NCBI GenBank assembly: GCA_038116745.1
Contig: JAYODW010000011.1
Span: 42,267 to 106,266 of the forward strand
Source: JAYODW01 sp038116745
GTDB lineage: Bacteria > Pseudomonadota > Gammaproteobacteria > Ga0077536
Length of the DNA: 64,000 bases
Reading direction: 5' to 3'
A model generated the notes under the pieces. That model was not told the origin of the DNA. It was given only the letters and a program-made list of their open reading frames with translations, and made no database searches. Position numbers and translations under genes: made by a program. Within the stretch, counting starts at the first letter, position 1. Every line of letters starts with the position of its first letter. Below, in pieces: positions 51,445 through 60,035 of this stretch.

Positions 51445-52997
51445 AACGCGCGCACGCGCTGCTTCTGGCTGCCGTTCTCATCGCTGGCGGCGGCGGCCTG
51501 ATGTTTCTCAAAGTATCGCGCCTGGGGCTGCCACTGCTGCCGGGGCAGACCGCGCCCGTATGGACCGTGGAAGCCCGCATCGAGTTCGACGGCAACCGTC
51601 GTGCGGCCATCGTCGTCCTGGATATCCCGGACGCGCCCGGCGAATTTGTAACCCTCGACGAGCTCTTTGTGGCGCGTGGGTATGGTCTGAACGTCGAGAG
51701 CGCGAAAAGCGATCGACGCGCTGAGTGGTCTATCCGCCGCGCGCATGGAAAACAGCGCCTGTATTACCGCATCGAGCTGGCGCCTTCGGACGAAGCGCGA
51801 CTCACGGATCGCGAATCGCGCGCGCCTCAGGCGCCGGCAAAACCGGACTACGCCGAGCCCCTCGCCTCCGCCGTCAAAGACACGCTGAGCGAAGTGCGCG
51901 CGAACTCAGCGAATATCTTTACTTTTGTCAGCCAGCTGCTGGTTCAGCTGAACACCGCCGCGCCCGACGGCAATATCCAGATCATCCGCAACAACCTCGA
52001 CACCGCCAGTGCAGAATGGGTCGGTCGATTGATCCACGTGCTGGCCGGCGCCCGCATCAGCGCGCGCCTGGTGCGCGGCCTGGTTCTCGACGACCGTACC
52101 AGCGAACCGCAACTTCTATCATGGCTGGAGGTTCACAACGGAACGCAATGGGAGGGCTTTAACCCGCAGACCGGACAAAGAGGCTTCCCCGATGGTTTCT
52201 TGCGCTGGAGTGTTGGCAGTCGGGCCCTGCTCGAAGTCAGCGATGGGCAGAATGCGGAGGTCCGATTCTCGAGTTCCCGCTACGCGCAGTCTCTGACCCG
52301 TGTCGCTCGCGACCGCGCCGAGACCACCCACGCCTGGTTGAATGACCTGCTGCTTTTCCAGCTGCCGGTCAGCACCCAGAACGTCTACCGGGTGCTGCTC
52401 ATGGTGCCGCTTGGCGCGCTCATCGTCGCGCTCATGCGCACGGTCGTCGGCGTGCCCACTCTGGGCACCTTTATGCCGATCCTGGTCGCGATCGCTTTCC
52501 GCGAAACTCAGCTGGTCTGGGGGATAGCGCTGTTCGTGTTGATCACGAGCGTCGGTCTGTCCCTGCGGTTCTACCTGGAGCGCCTGCGCCTCCTGCTCGT
52601 GCCGCGTCTGTGCGCCGTGTTATCACTGGTTGTACTGCTGATGCTTGCCATCAGTCTGTTCAGCGTCAAGCTCGGCTTCGACCAGGGATTTTCCATCGCA
52701 CTGTTTCCAATCATCATCCTCACTATGGCCATCGAGCATATGTCGGTTATCTGGGAGGAAAGCGGCGGCGGGGCCGCTCTCAAAGAGGGAATCGGCAGCC
52801 TTTTCGTCGCCATACTCGGCTATCTCGTCATGACCGAGCCGCATCTCAATCACCTGATGTTCCTGTTCCCGGAGATCCTGCTGCTCCTGCTGGCGGTCTT
52901 TGTCCTGCTTGGACGCTACACCGGTTACCGTGTGACTGAGGTATTGCGCTTCCGGGACATCGTGGCCGCAGAAGACGATGTTCGCCCTCGCTCGTAA
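51441..52997 (+). CDS. inactive transglutaminase fused to 7TM domain
   Basis: 518 residues. An N-terminal helix (ALLLAAVLIAGGGGLMFL) precedes a periplasmic region. A transglutaminase-like domain (about 150-270) follows, with VGRLIHVLAGARISARLVRG and LEVHNGTQWEGFNP, lacking the Cys of active enzymes. Seven transmembrane helices follow (about 310-505; NVYRVLLMVPLGALIVALMR onward). It matches the transglut_i_TM/7TM_transglut pair that always co-occurs with RimK-like ligases. It overlaps the genes on both sides (4 and 20 bp). Confidence 0.86.
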   Translation: MKRAHALLLAAVLIAGGGGLMFLKVSRLGLPLLPGQTAPVWTVEARIEFDGNRRAAIVVLDIPDAPGEFVTLDELFVARGYGLNVESAKSDRRAEWSIRRAHGKQRLYYRIELAPSDEARLTDRESRAPQAPAKPDYAEPLASAVKDTLSEVRANSANIFTFVSQLLVQLNTAAPDGNIQIIRNNLDTASAEWVGRLIHVLAGARISARLVRGLVLDDRTSEPQLLSWLEVHNGTQWEGFNPQTGQRGFPDGFLRWSVGSRALLEVSDGQNAEVRFSSSRYAQSLTRVARDRAETTHAWLNDLLLFQLPVSTQNVYRVLLMVPLGALIVALMRTVVGVPTLGTFMPILVAIAFRETQLVWGIALFVLITSVGLSLRFYLERLRLLLVPRLCAVLSLVVLLMLAISLFSVKLGFDQGFSIALFPIIILTMAIEHMSVIWEESGGGAALKEGIGSLFVAILGYLVMTEPHLNHLMFLFPEILLLLLAVFVLLGRYTGYRVTEVLRFRDIVAAEDDVRPRS

Positions 52998-53940
52998 ACT
53001 CGCTGCGGCCGGCGTCGTCGGCCTTAATCAGCGTAATCGCGACTACATCATGGCGCGCAATCCGCGCCATCTGTATCAGCGGGTTGACGACAAGATAGCG
53101 ACTAAAAAGCTGGCCCTGGCTGCCGGCATCGCGGTACCGGAACTGTATGGCGTCGTGCGCAACGCCCATGATGCGCGGTCCTTCGAAACCCTGGTCGAGG
53201 GGCGCGCCGACTTCGTCATCAAGCCTGCCCACGGCAGCGGCGGCAAGGGGATCCTGGTCATCACGGAGCGGCGTCGTTCGCGTTTCATCAAGGCCGATGG
53301 CGCTCTGCTGACAGCAAGCGATATCGAACATCACATTCATAACGTGCTTGGCGGCATTTACAGCCTCGGCGGGCATCCGGATCAGGCCATCATCGAGTAC
53401 CGAGTCGTGTTCGACACCGTCTTCGAGAGCGTGAGCTACCGGGGCGTACCCGATATCCGCGTTCTGGTGTATCGCGGCGTACCGGCAATGGCCATGCTGA
53501 GACTGCCCACACGCGCGTCTGATGGTCGCGCCAACCTGCACCAGGGGGCCGTAGGGGCCGGCATTGATCTGGCGCGGGGGATGACCACGCTCGCTGTCTG
53601 CCGGGACCATCGCATCAGCGAACACCCGGATTTCGGCACACCCCTGGCCGGTCTGGCCATTCCCGGCTGGGACGACCTCCTGATCCTGGCCGCGCACTGT
53701 CACGCGTTGGCCCCGCTGGGCTATCTCGGCGTCGATATCGTGCTTGATGCGCAGCTGGGACCTTTGATTCTTGAGCTCAACGCCCGCCCAGGCCTGGCAA
53801 TTCAGATCGCCAACGGTCGCGGACTGCAGACGATCCTTGATGCGATCGATGCGCGCGGCGAGCCACCCCCTGAACCCGCATCCCGGGGCGCGCTGGCGCG
53901 CGAGATTTTTAATGCTGCGAATGCGGCCGATGGCGCATGA
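52978..53940 (+). CDS. alpha-L-glutamate ligase-like ATP-grasp enzyme (RimK-related)
   Basis: 320 residues with ATP-grasp motifs: DFVIKPAHGSGGKGILVI, DIRVLVYRGVPAMAML and LGPLILELNARPGLAIQIAN. It belongs to the RimK-related family of ATP-dependent peptide ligases found with a 7TM-transglutaminase. It probably adds amino acids to a small peptide or metabolite inside the cell. Its start overlaps the preceding gene by 20 bp; its end overlaps the AstE-like gene by ATGA. Confidence 0.87.
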   Translation: MFALARKLAAAGVVGLNQRNRDYIMARNPRHLYQRVDDKIATKKLALAAGIAVPELYGVVRNAHDARSFETLVEGRADFVIKPAHGSGGKGILVITERRRSRFIKADGALLTASDIEHHIHNVLGGIYSLGGHPDQAIIEYRVVFDTVFESVSYRGVPDIRVLVYRGVPAMAMLRLPTRASDGRANLHQGAVGAGIDLARGMTTLAVCRDHRISEHPDFGTPLAGLAIPGWDDLLILAAHCHALAPLGYLGVDIVLDAQLGPLILELNARPGLAIQIANGRGLQTILDAIDARGEPPPEPASRGALAREIFNAANAADGA

Positions 53941-55310
53941 ACCTGTTCACAGCGAAGCTGTTCAGAGGGCACCTGATGCTCACCATGTTTATTGGTGCCC
54001 TGGGCGTATTCCCCTGTGCGGCTGAAGAGGTCTCTCCCCCGGGTGACACAGTCACCCTGCCGGACGTCGAGCTTGAATCCATTGGCGCCGAGTCGCCCGG
54101 GATAAGCGCAGAACGCGGCATTGCTGTAGAGAACGACCCGGACGCTTTCGCTGCCCCCATAGAAACATCGGTTCCCGTAGGAACCTGGGAAGCGCTGGAG
54201 CTTCTGGGCCTGAGCGTCGCGCCCGGCACCCGCGCCGAAGCGCACTGGACAGCCGGACAGTCTTTTGCGGGGAGCGCGATTGAAACCCCGGTGGTGGTGA
54301 TCCGGGGGCGCCGTGCCGGCCCCTGCCTGTGCCTGACCGCAGCGGTACATGGTGATGAACTCAACGGCGTCGAGATCGTGCGCCAGGTGCTCGAAGACAT
54401 TTCCCCGGAAGAGCTCGCCGGCACGGTGATCGGGGTGCCGATTGTCAATCTGCTGGGATTTACCCGCGGCAGTCGCTACCTGCCCGACCGACGTGACCTC
54501 AACCGGCACTTCCCGGGTCATCCGCGGGGTAGTTCCGCTTCACGCATTGCCGGTGCATTCTTCAGCAAGGTCGTTTCACGCTGCGACCGGCTGGTCGACT
54601 TTCATACCGGTTCGTTCAAGCGCACCAACCTGCCGCAGCTGCGGGCTGATCTGACAAACCCGGCCGTTCGCGAGTTCGTCGAGCATTTCGGCGCCACTAC
54701 CGTGCTGCATAAACCCGGGGGATCAGGAACGCTGCGCGGGGCCGCTACCGCTGCGGGGATCCCGGCCGTCGCCTTCGAACTGGGCGAGCCCGGCACCCTG
54801 CAGATGCGCCATGTGAAATTCGGCGTCAAAGCCGTGGAGACCCTGCTTGATAAGCTCGGGATGGTTGACCGCTTTCGACTGTGGACCGAAACCCAGCCGG
54901 TGTATTACCGCTCGCGGTGGCTGCGCGCCTACCGCGGCGGGATCCTCACATCCGATCTGAAGCTGGGTGCGAGTATCGCCCGGGGCGAATTACTGGGCTT
55001 CATCACCAACCCGCTGAGCAATCGACGTTCCGAGATCCGATCGCCTGCGGACGGGCGTCTCCTGGGACGCGCGCTGGACCAGTTCGTGCTGCCCGGTTTC
55101 GCCATCTTCCACATCGGCATCGTGGAAAACACTGAGACGACCGGCGGGACTGTCGAAAAGCTGAGCGCCACGGACAACGCCTCTGAAATTGCGGAGCAGG
55201 GTCCGGCCGAGCCGCCGTCGGAAGACGATGAAGAATCCGACGGCGACCCTGAAGCTCTGGTGCCAATCGATGCCGACGGCGGGTTTGAGCCCGAGGACGA
55301 GCCGCATTGA
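53937..55310 (+). CDS. exported succinylglutamate desuccinylase/aspartoacylase-like metallopeptidase
   Basis: 457 residues with a signal sequence (LMLTMFIGALGVFPCAAEE). The M14-like AstE/AspA domain (about 110-395) has AAVHGDELNGVEIV (Zn-binding His and Glu), DLNRHFPG, LVDFHTGSF (His) and AFELGEPGT (catalytic Glu). An acidic low-complexity tail (EDDEESDGDPEALVP) ends the protein. In this operon it may cleave the ligase product in the periplasm. Confidence 0.87.
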   Translation: MNLFTAKLFRGHLMLTMFIGALGVFPCAAEEVSPPGDTVTLPDVELESIGAESPGISAERGIAVENDPDAFAAPIETSVPVGTWEALELLGLSVAPGTRAEAHWTAGQSFAGSAIETPVVVIRGRRAGPCLCLTAAVHGDELNGVEIVRQVLEDISPEELAGTVIGVPIVNLLGFTRGSRYLPDRRDLNRHFPGHPRGSSASRIAGAFFSKVVSRCDRLVDFHTGSFKRTNLPQLRADLTNPAVREFVEHFGATTVLHKPGGSGTLRGAATAAGIPAVAFELGEPGTLQMRHVKFGVKAVETLLDKLGMVDRFRLWTETQPVYYRSRWLRAYRGGILTSDLKLGASIARGELLGFITNPLSNRRSEIRSPADGRLLGRALDQFVLPGFAIFHIGIVENTETTGGTVEKLSATDNASEIAEQGPAEPPSEDDEESDGDPEALVPIDADGGFEPEDEPH

Positions 55311-55359
55311 GCTGGAATTCGGGCTGCACTGCGCTCAGGCCTGCTGAATCCACTCAGGC

Positions 55360-56751
55360 ATGAGTCGAGCCACGCGCCTGTCGCGTGCGCAGCGACACGC
55401 CCTGCGCAAGTCCCAGCGGGAAGCGGTGGGCTCGGCGGTCATGACCGGCGTGTGCGACAACTATCTGGCGGCATTTGCTCTGTTTCTCAACGCTACCGCG
55501 CAGCAGATCGGCTGGGTCGTGGCGCTGCCGCAGCTGGTCGGGCCCTGGGCACAGCTGATCTCGGTCTGGCTCGCGCGCCGCGGCGTGCGTCGCATCGTTT
55601 TGATCCTGGCCGGCGCCAGCTTTCAGAGCCTCACCATTGCGGTGCTCATCGGCATGTGTGTGGAAACCTTCTCTCAGGCAGTCGTCATCCTGGTGATCAC
55701 TGCCGTGCTCTTTCAGGCCGGAGGACACCTGGTACAGCCACAGTGGCGAGCGCTGATGGTGCTGCTCGTGCCGGTCGAGCGGCGTGGGCGTTACTTCGCA
55801 CGACGCTCCCGCATCACCGCGGTCGCCAGCTTTTCCGCGCTGGCCGGCGGCGGTCTTTGCCTGGAGCTGGCTAAACAGTTCGACGCCACCGGCTGGGGGT
55901 TCGCGCTGTTGTTCGGATGCGCACTCCTCGGGCGCATTGCCTCCGTACGGCTGCTCGCAACGCTACGACCCTTCGACAGCCCGCCGACCAGCACGCCGCG
56001 GCAGACACCGCTGTTTCCCCTGTGGCGCGAGCTGAGCAGGATAGCCGCGGACCGCGAATTCCGTCGTTTCACGCTCTTTGTCGCGCTGATGCAGGGTGCT
56101 GTTGCGATCGCCGGGCCGTTTTTTTCGGTACATATGCTGCGCAATCTTGGCTTCAGCTACCTGGAGTTCATGGCCAATCTCGCCGCATCGATTGTCATGC
56201 AGCTCCTGACCCTGAGCAGCTGGGGCACCATCAGCGACCATCTCGGCAACCGCATCATCATGGTCAGCACGGCGTTTCTCATTCCGCTCCTGCCGCTGCT
56301 ATGGATCGTTTCAGATAACTTCTGGTACCTGTTCGCGGTACAGAGTCTTGCGGGGCTTGCCTGGGGCGGCTTTACCCTGAGCGCAACCAACTACCTCTAC
56401 GATCTGCGACCCGCGGGCAGTGAGCTGGCGAGTTTTGCGGCGGTGCAGGCCGTCGCCAGCGGTTTCGCTATTTTCTGTGGCGCTGCCTTCGGTGGCTTCC
56501 TTGCGGACGGCCTGCCGACTGTCATCAATCTCACGGGTGTGAGCATCACCTTCACGAACACGCTCTATGGCGTGTTCGCCATTTCCGCCGGATTGCGGCT
56601 CTGTATCGCGCTTTGGTTCGCGCCACGGCTGGTCGAGATCCGGTTGAGCGCGGACGCCACCGTCAACCAGCTGATCTACCGTCTGGCCCGTTTCAACCCG
56701 ATCACCGGCACGGTGATGGACATTCTCGGCTCGGTCAGCCGCCGCCGCTGA
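55360..56751 (+). CDS. MFS transporter
   Basis: 463 residues, about 12 helices. Early TM region has NYLAAFALFLNATAQQIG, GWVVALPQLVGPW and VRRIVLILAGASFQSL; central segment ERRGRYFARRSRI carries the loop 2-3-like basic motif. The substrate is unknown. It is 49 bp after the peptide-ligase operon, so co-transcription is possible, and it could carry that operon's peptide. Confidence 0.85.
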   Translation: MSRATRLSRAQRHALRKSQREAVGSAVMTGVCDNYLAAFALFLNATAQQIGWVVALPQLVGPWAQLISVWLARRGVRRIVLILAGASFQSLTIAVLIGMCVETFSQAVVILVITAVLFQAGGHLVQPQWRALMVLLVPVERRGRYFARRSRITAVASFSALAGGGLCLELAKQFDATGWGFALLFGCALLGRIASVRLLATLRPFDSPPTSTPRQTPLFPLWRELSRIAADREFRRFTLFVALMQGAVAIAGPFFSVHMLRNLGFSYLEFMANLAASIVMQLLTLSSWGTISDHLGNRIIMVSTAFLIPLLPLLWIVSDNFWYLFAVQSLAGLAWGGFTLSATNYLYDLRPAGSELASFAAVQAVASGFAIFCGAAFGGFLADGLPTVINLTGVSITFTNTLYGVFAISAGLRLCIALWFAPRLVEIRLSADATVNQLIYRLARFNPITGTVMDILGSVSRRR

Positions 56752-56830
56752 ACGCCTGCCCTGGTATCCGGGGGCCGGGGCGTATACTGCCGCCGCGCGC
56801 ATCCAGCGCGCAGATCCAGCGGACCAGACC

Positions 56831-58096
56831 ATGCACCACGAACTGCAGCTGCGCATTATTGACGAGCTCCGCGAAGGACTGGCGCGCCGCGCCAACCATG
56901 ACGCCGGAGGGCAGATGCGCGTGCCGGCCGCAAGCTATATCGATCGTGACCTGGCGGCGCGCGAGTGGGATGCCTTCTTCGGCGACCATCCGCAGCTGGT
57001 CGGCCTGTCGGGCGATCTCCCCGCCGCAGGTAGCTTTCTCACCTGCGCAGATTTCGGCGTGCCTGTGCTGGCGACGCGCGACGCTTCCGGGAATTTCCGC
57101 GCGTTTGTGAATGCCTGCCGGCACCGCGGTGCGCGGCTGGTCGAACAGACCCGGGGCACGGGCGCGCGTTTCACCTGCCCCTTTCACGGCTGGACCTACG
57201 CCGCCGACGGCGCGCTTGTTGCTGTCACCGAGGCAGAGCAGTTCGGACCGCTCGATAAAAGCTGTCACGGTCTGATCGAGCTGCCCGCTACCGAGCACCT
57301 CGGCCTGCTCTGGGTTCATCCACGGTCGGGGGCGACAATCGAGCCTACCTCTCTGCTGCTCGGGTTGGACGCCGAGCTCGCGAACTGGGATCTGGCGCGC
57401 CTGCAGCACACCGCCGGCCGCACCCTCGAGCTGCGCATGAACTGGAAACTGGCCAACGACACTTTCGGCGAGACTTATCACTTCTCCCGCCTGCATAGGG
57501 ACACACTGGGCCAGCTGTTCCATGGCGACGTGCTGGCTTACGAAGCCTTTGGCCGTAACCACAGAGCGGTCTTTCCCAGCCGCACCATCAGCAAGCTCGA
57601 TCAGCGTGCGCGCGAGGAGTGGCGCCTCGATTCGGTGGCAACGGTGCTCTATTACCTGTTCCCCAACGTTCAGATGACTGTTTCCCGCCATCTGGTCACC
57701 GTCTTCCGGATCTACCCCGAAGCTGGCGATCCCCGGAGGTCAAGTTTACGCGTCGACCATTACTACAGCCCCGAGGCGCTGGCCCGTCTCAGCGACAGCG
57801 GGCGCACGCTGATCGACGAGCACACGGTCTACGCGCTGGAGGCACGGGACGGCCAGGCCACCATCTCACCCGCCGCCCAGCTTGAGATCGTTGAAAGCAC
57901 GCTCGAGCACGAGGACCTGCGCATGGCTGAGGCCGCGCAGCGCACCGCCGAGAGCGGATGCATCACGCATTTCGTGTTCGGACGCAACGAAGCGCCACTG
58001 CAGCATTTCCATGAAAGCTTTCGCAGTGCTCTCGGGCTTGCACCCCTGGCATCCGCCGCAACGGACGTTCCGGGATCCGCGCCCCCGGCACGTTAA
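56831..58096 (+). CDS. Rieske aromatic ring-hydroxylating oxygenase alpha subunit
   Basis: 421 residues. Rieske [2Fe-2S] ligands are CRHRG and CPFHGWTYAADG; the mononuclear Fe site is in NDTFGETYHFSRLHRDT (HxxxxH). The C-terminal catalytic half is present. Family role: oxygenation of aromatic rings or related substrates with NADH via a reductase; no ferredoxin, reductase or beta subunit gene is adjacent, so partners are elsewhere. Weak ribosome-binding site. Confidence 0.92.
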   Translation: MHHELQLRIIDELREGLARRANHDAGGQMRVPAASYIDRDLAAREWDAFFGDHPQLVGLSGDLPAAGSFLTCADFGVPVLATRDASGNFRAFVNACRHRGARLVEQTRGTGARFTCPFHGWTYAADGALVAVTEAEQFGPLDKSCHGLIELPATEHLGLLWVHPRSGATIEPTSLLLGLDAELANWDLARLQHTAGRTLELRMNWKLANDTFGETYHFSRLHRDTLGQLFHGDVLAYEAFGRNHRAVFPSRTISKLDQRAREEWRLDSVATVLYYLFPNVQMTVSRHLVTVFRIYPEAGDPRRSSLRVDHYYSPEALARLSDSGRTLIDEHTVYALEARDGQATISPAAQLEIVESTLEHEDLRMAEAAQRTAESGCITHFVFGRNEAPLQHFHESFRSALGLAPLASAATDVPGSAPPAR

Positions 58097-58148
58097 AATG
58101 CCAGGACGACAGGAGTTATCAAATTCAGACAGAACAACGAGGAATACC

Positions 58149-59042
58149 GTGAGCATCAACCAACAGCAGCTGGAAAAAATGGGACAGGCCAACGGCTTCA
58201 TCGCCGCACTGGATCAGAGCGGCGGGAGCACACCAAAAGCCCTGAAACTCTACGGTGTAAATGAGAGTGCCTGGTCCAATGACGAAGAAATGTTTGCCGT
58301 CGTGCACGCGATGCGCGCCCGCATCATCACCAGTCCTTCTTTCAGCGGGGCGCGGATTCTGGCTGCAATCCTGTTCGAAAACACCATGGATCGTGAGATC
58401 GAGGGACGACCGACGGCCAGCTTCCTGTGGGAAGAAAAGCAGGTTGTCCCGATCCTCAAAGTAGACAAGGGACTCGCCGACGAGGACGACGGCGTGCAGC
58501 TGATGAAACCCATGCCGGAGCTCGATGCGTTGCTCGGACGGGCACGGGACAAAGGCATCTTCGGCACCAAAATGCGCTCTGTGATCAAACAGGCCAGCGC
58601 CTCGGGGATCGAAGCCGTCGTCGCCCAGCAGTTTGCGGTCGGGCGGCAGATCATCGCTGCCGGCCTCGTTCCGATCATCGAACCGGAAGTGGATATTCAC
58701 TGCCCGGACAAGGCTTCGGCGGAGGCGCTGCTGAAAACGGCGATGCTGCAGCAGCTTGGTCAGCTGGAGACCAACGACCGCGTCATGCTCAAGCTGACTC
58801 TGCCGGAAACGGATAACTTCTACGCCGAGTGCATCGCGCAGACCAATGTTCTCCGGGTGGTCGCGTTGTCCGGCGGCTACAGTCGGGAAGAAGCCAACGC
58901 ACGGCTGGCGCGCAATCACGGCATGGTTGCGAGCTTCTCCCGAGCGCTGACCGAGGGCCTCAGCGCCCAGCAGTCAGAAGCCGAATTCGACGCCGCTCTC
59001 GACCAGTCAATCGAGAGCATCTACCAGGCTTCCATCACCTGA
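58149..59042 (+). CDS. fda: fructose-bisphosphate aldolase, class I
   Basis: 297 residues, the normal length of bacterial class I aldolases: GFIAALDQSGGSTPKAL, FENTMDREIEG, VVPILKVDKGLADE, FGTKMRSVIKQAS, LVPIIEPEVDIH and ALSGGYSREEANA. Lysines in VDKGL and TKMRSVIK are family-conserved around the Schiff base. The start is GTG at 58149, with GAGGA 5 bp upstream; an ATG-led frame from 57882 is in the Rieske gene. It reversibly splits fructose-1,6-bisphosphate. The stop overlaps the cytochrome gene. Confidence 0.9.
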   Translation: MSINQQQLEKMGQANGFIAALDQSGGSTPKALKLYGVNESAWSNDEEMFAVVHAMRARIITSPSFSGARILAAILFENTMDREIEGRPTASFLWEEKQVVPILKVDKGLADEDDGVQLMKPMPELDALLGRARDKGIFGTKMRSVIKQASASGIEAVVAQQFAVGRQIIAAGLVPIIEPEVDIHCPDKASAEALLKTAMLQQLGQLETNDRVMLKLTLPETDNFYAECIAQTNVLRVVALSGGYSREEANARLARNHGMVASFSRALTEGLSAQQSEAEFDAALDQSIESIYQASIT

Positions 59043-59422
59043 AAGCGCGCCGACCCGAACGCCGGATCGGACCGGCAGTACTGTGCCTGCTGTCCCTGTG
59101 CTGCGCGCAGGCTGACGCCGACCCGGCGGCCGACTACAAGGCCCTGTGCGCCGGCTGCCATAGCCTGGCACAGGACAGCAACCGCCCTGCGTCTGTCGCA
59201 CGCGATCTCGGCCTGCTCAGTGCCGACAACGGCGGCTCTTTTCCGGAAACGCTGGTCTACCGAGTGATCGACGGAGAGGACGCGCCCCCTGCGCATGATG
59301 CCCAGGACATGCCCGCCTGGGGCGCTGTATTTGCCGCGGAAGGCCTGTCAGAGCGGGCGATAGACCAGCGCATCACCGCGCTGATCCGGTATATCGAGGA
59401 TCGTCAGCGGCAGACGCCCTGA
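59039..59422 (+). CDS. cytochrome c (class I-like) with CTG start
   Basis: 127 residues with signal sequence RIGPAVLCLLSLCCAQADA, then CAGCH heme motif and a distal Met in DMPAWGAVF. Searching the frame back to 58829 finds no ATG, GTG or TTG. The only sensible start is CTG at 59039, overlapping the aldolase TGA as CTGA, which is translational coupling with a rare start codon. Soluble periplasmic electron carrier. An open frame to 58829 is in the aldolase. Confidence 0.75.
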   Translation: MKARRPERRIGPAVLCLLSLCCAQADADPAADYKALCAGCHSLAQDSNRPASVARDLGLLSADNGGSFPETLVYRVIDGEDAPPAHDAQDMPAWGAVFAAEGLSERAIDQRITALIRYIEDRQRQTP

Positions 59423-59440
59423 GCGGCCGCGGACCCGCCT

Positions 59441-59980
59441 CTAATTCGTCAGTTTCAGTATTTCCAGACGCCCATCCAGTCCGATCTCGTAACACGCACC
59501 ACAGCGCCAGTGCGACATCCGACGCCGGGCGGTGCGTTGCCGCCGGCAGGTCAGACAGCGATGCAGGTAACGCGTCGGCAGACGCGCGCGCAAACGGATC
59601 AGCTGGATGGCGCTGTCATCTTCAAAGCGCACGCGCGGCAGGTAGCCCACGGACGCAACGAGCTCCCGCCACTCCGCGCCGTGCGGGCGGATTGCAAGGC
59701 CATAAAGCTCATAGGCCGCCAGGTGCGCACATTCATGGCAGAGGATGTCGAGGATCTGGGGTTCAGGCAGTTCGCGCACGCCAACGGCCAGCGCAATGGT
59801 GCGCCGGGTGGGGTAGCAGCGACCGATCGAGCGAAACATGCGCCCGCTGAAGCGGAAGTGAAGCGTCGGCAACAGTGCGATAAGAGACCAGTGCTTGAAC
59901 CAGCGCTCGACCTCAGCCGCGACAGGTCGGGGAAAGGCCTGCTCAGCGTTGTACAACACCCGTCGCGGCCTCAGCGCCAA
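59441..59980 (-). CDS. SprT-like zinc metalloprotease-domain protein
   Basis: 179 residues. A zincin motif HECAH (H82, E83, H86) is followed by PHGAEW (H100), the SprT signature HExxH...HGxxW. The C-terminus has a zinc-ribbon RCLTCRRQ and WRCGACYEIG. Relatives include SprT and eukaryotic Spartan, which digest DNA-protein crosslinks; the function of bacterial SprT is unclear. It is convergent with the cytochrome gene. Confidence 0.86.
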   Translation of the reverse strand: MALRPRRVLYNAEQAFPRPVAAEVERWFKHWSLIALLPTLHFRFSGRMFRSIGRCYPTRRTIALAVGVRELPEPQILDILCHECAHLAAYELYGLAIRPHGAEWRELVASVGYLPRVRFEDDSAIQLIRLRARLPTRYLHRCLTCRRQRTARRRMSHWRCGACYEIGLDGRLEILKLTN

Positions 59981-60035
59981 AACGAATCGCAGCCGCGGTT
60001 ATCACGGTGCCGCGCCCGCTCCCCGATACTGCACC

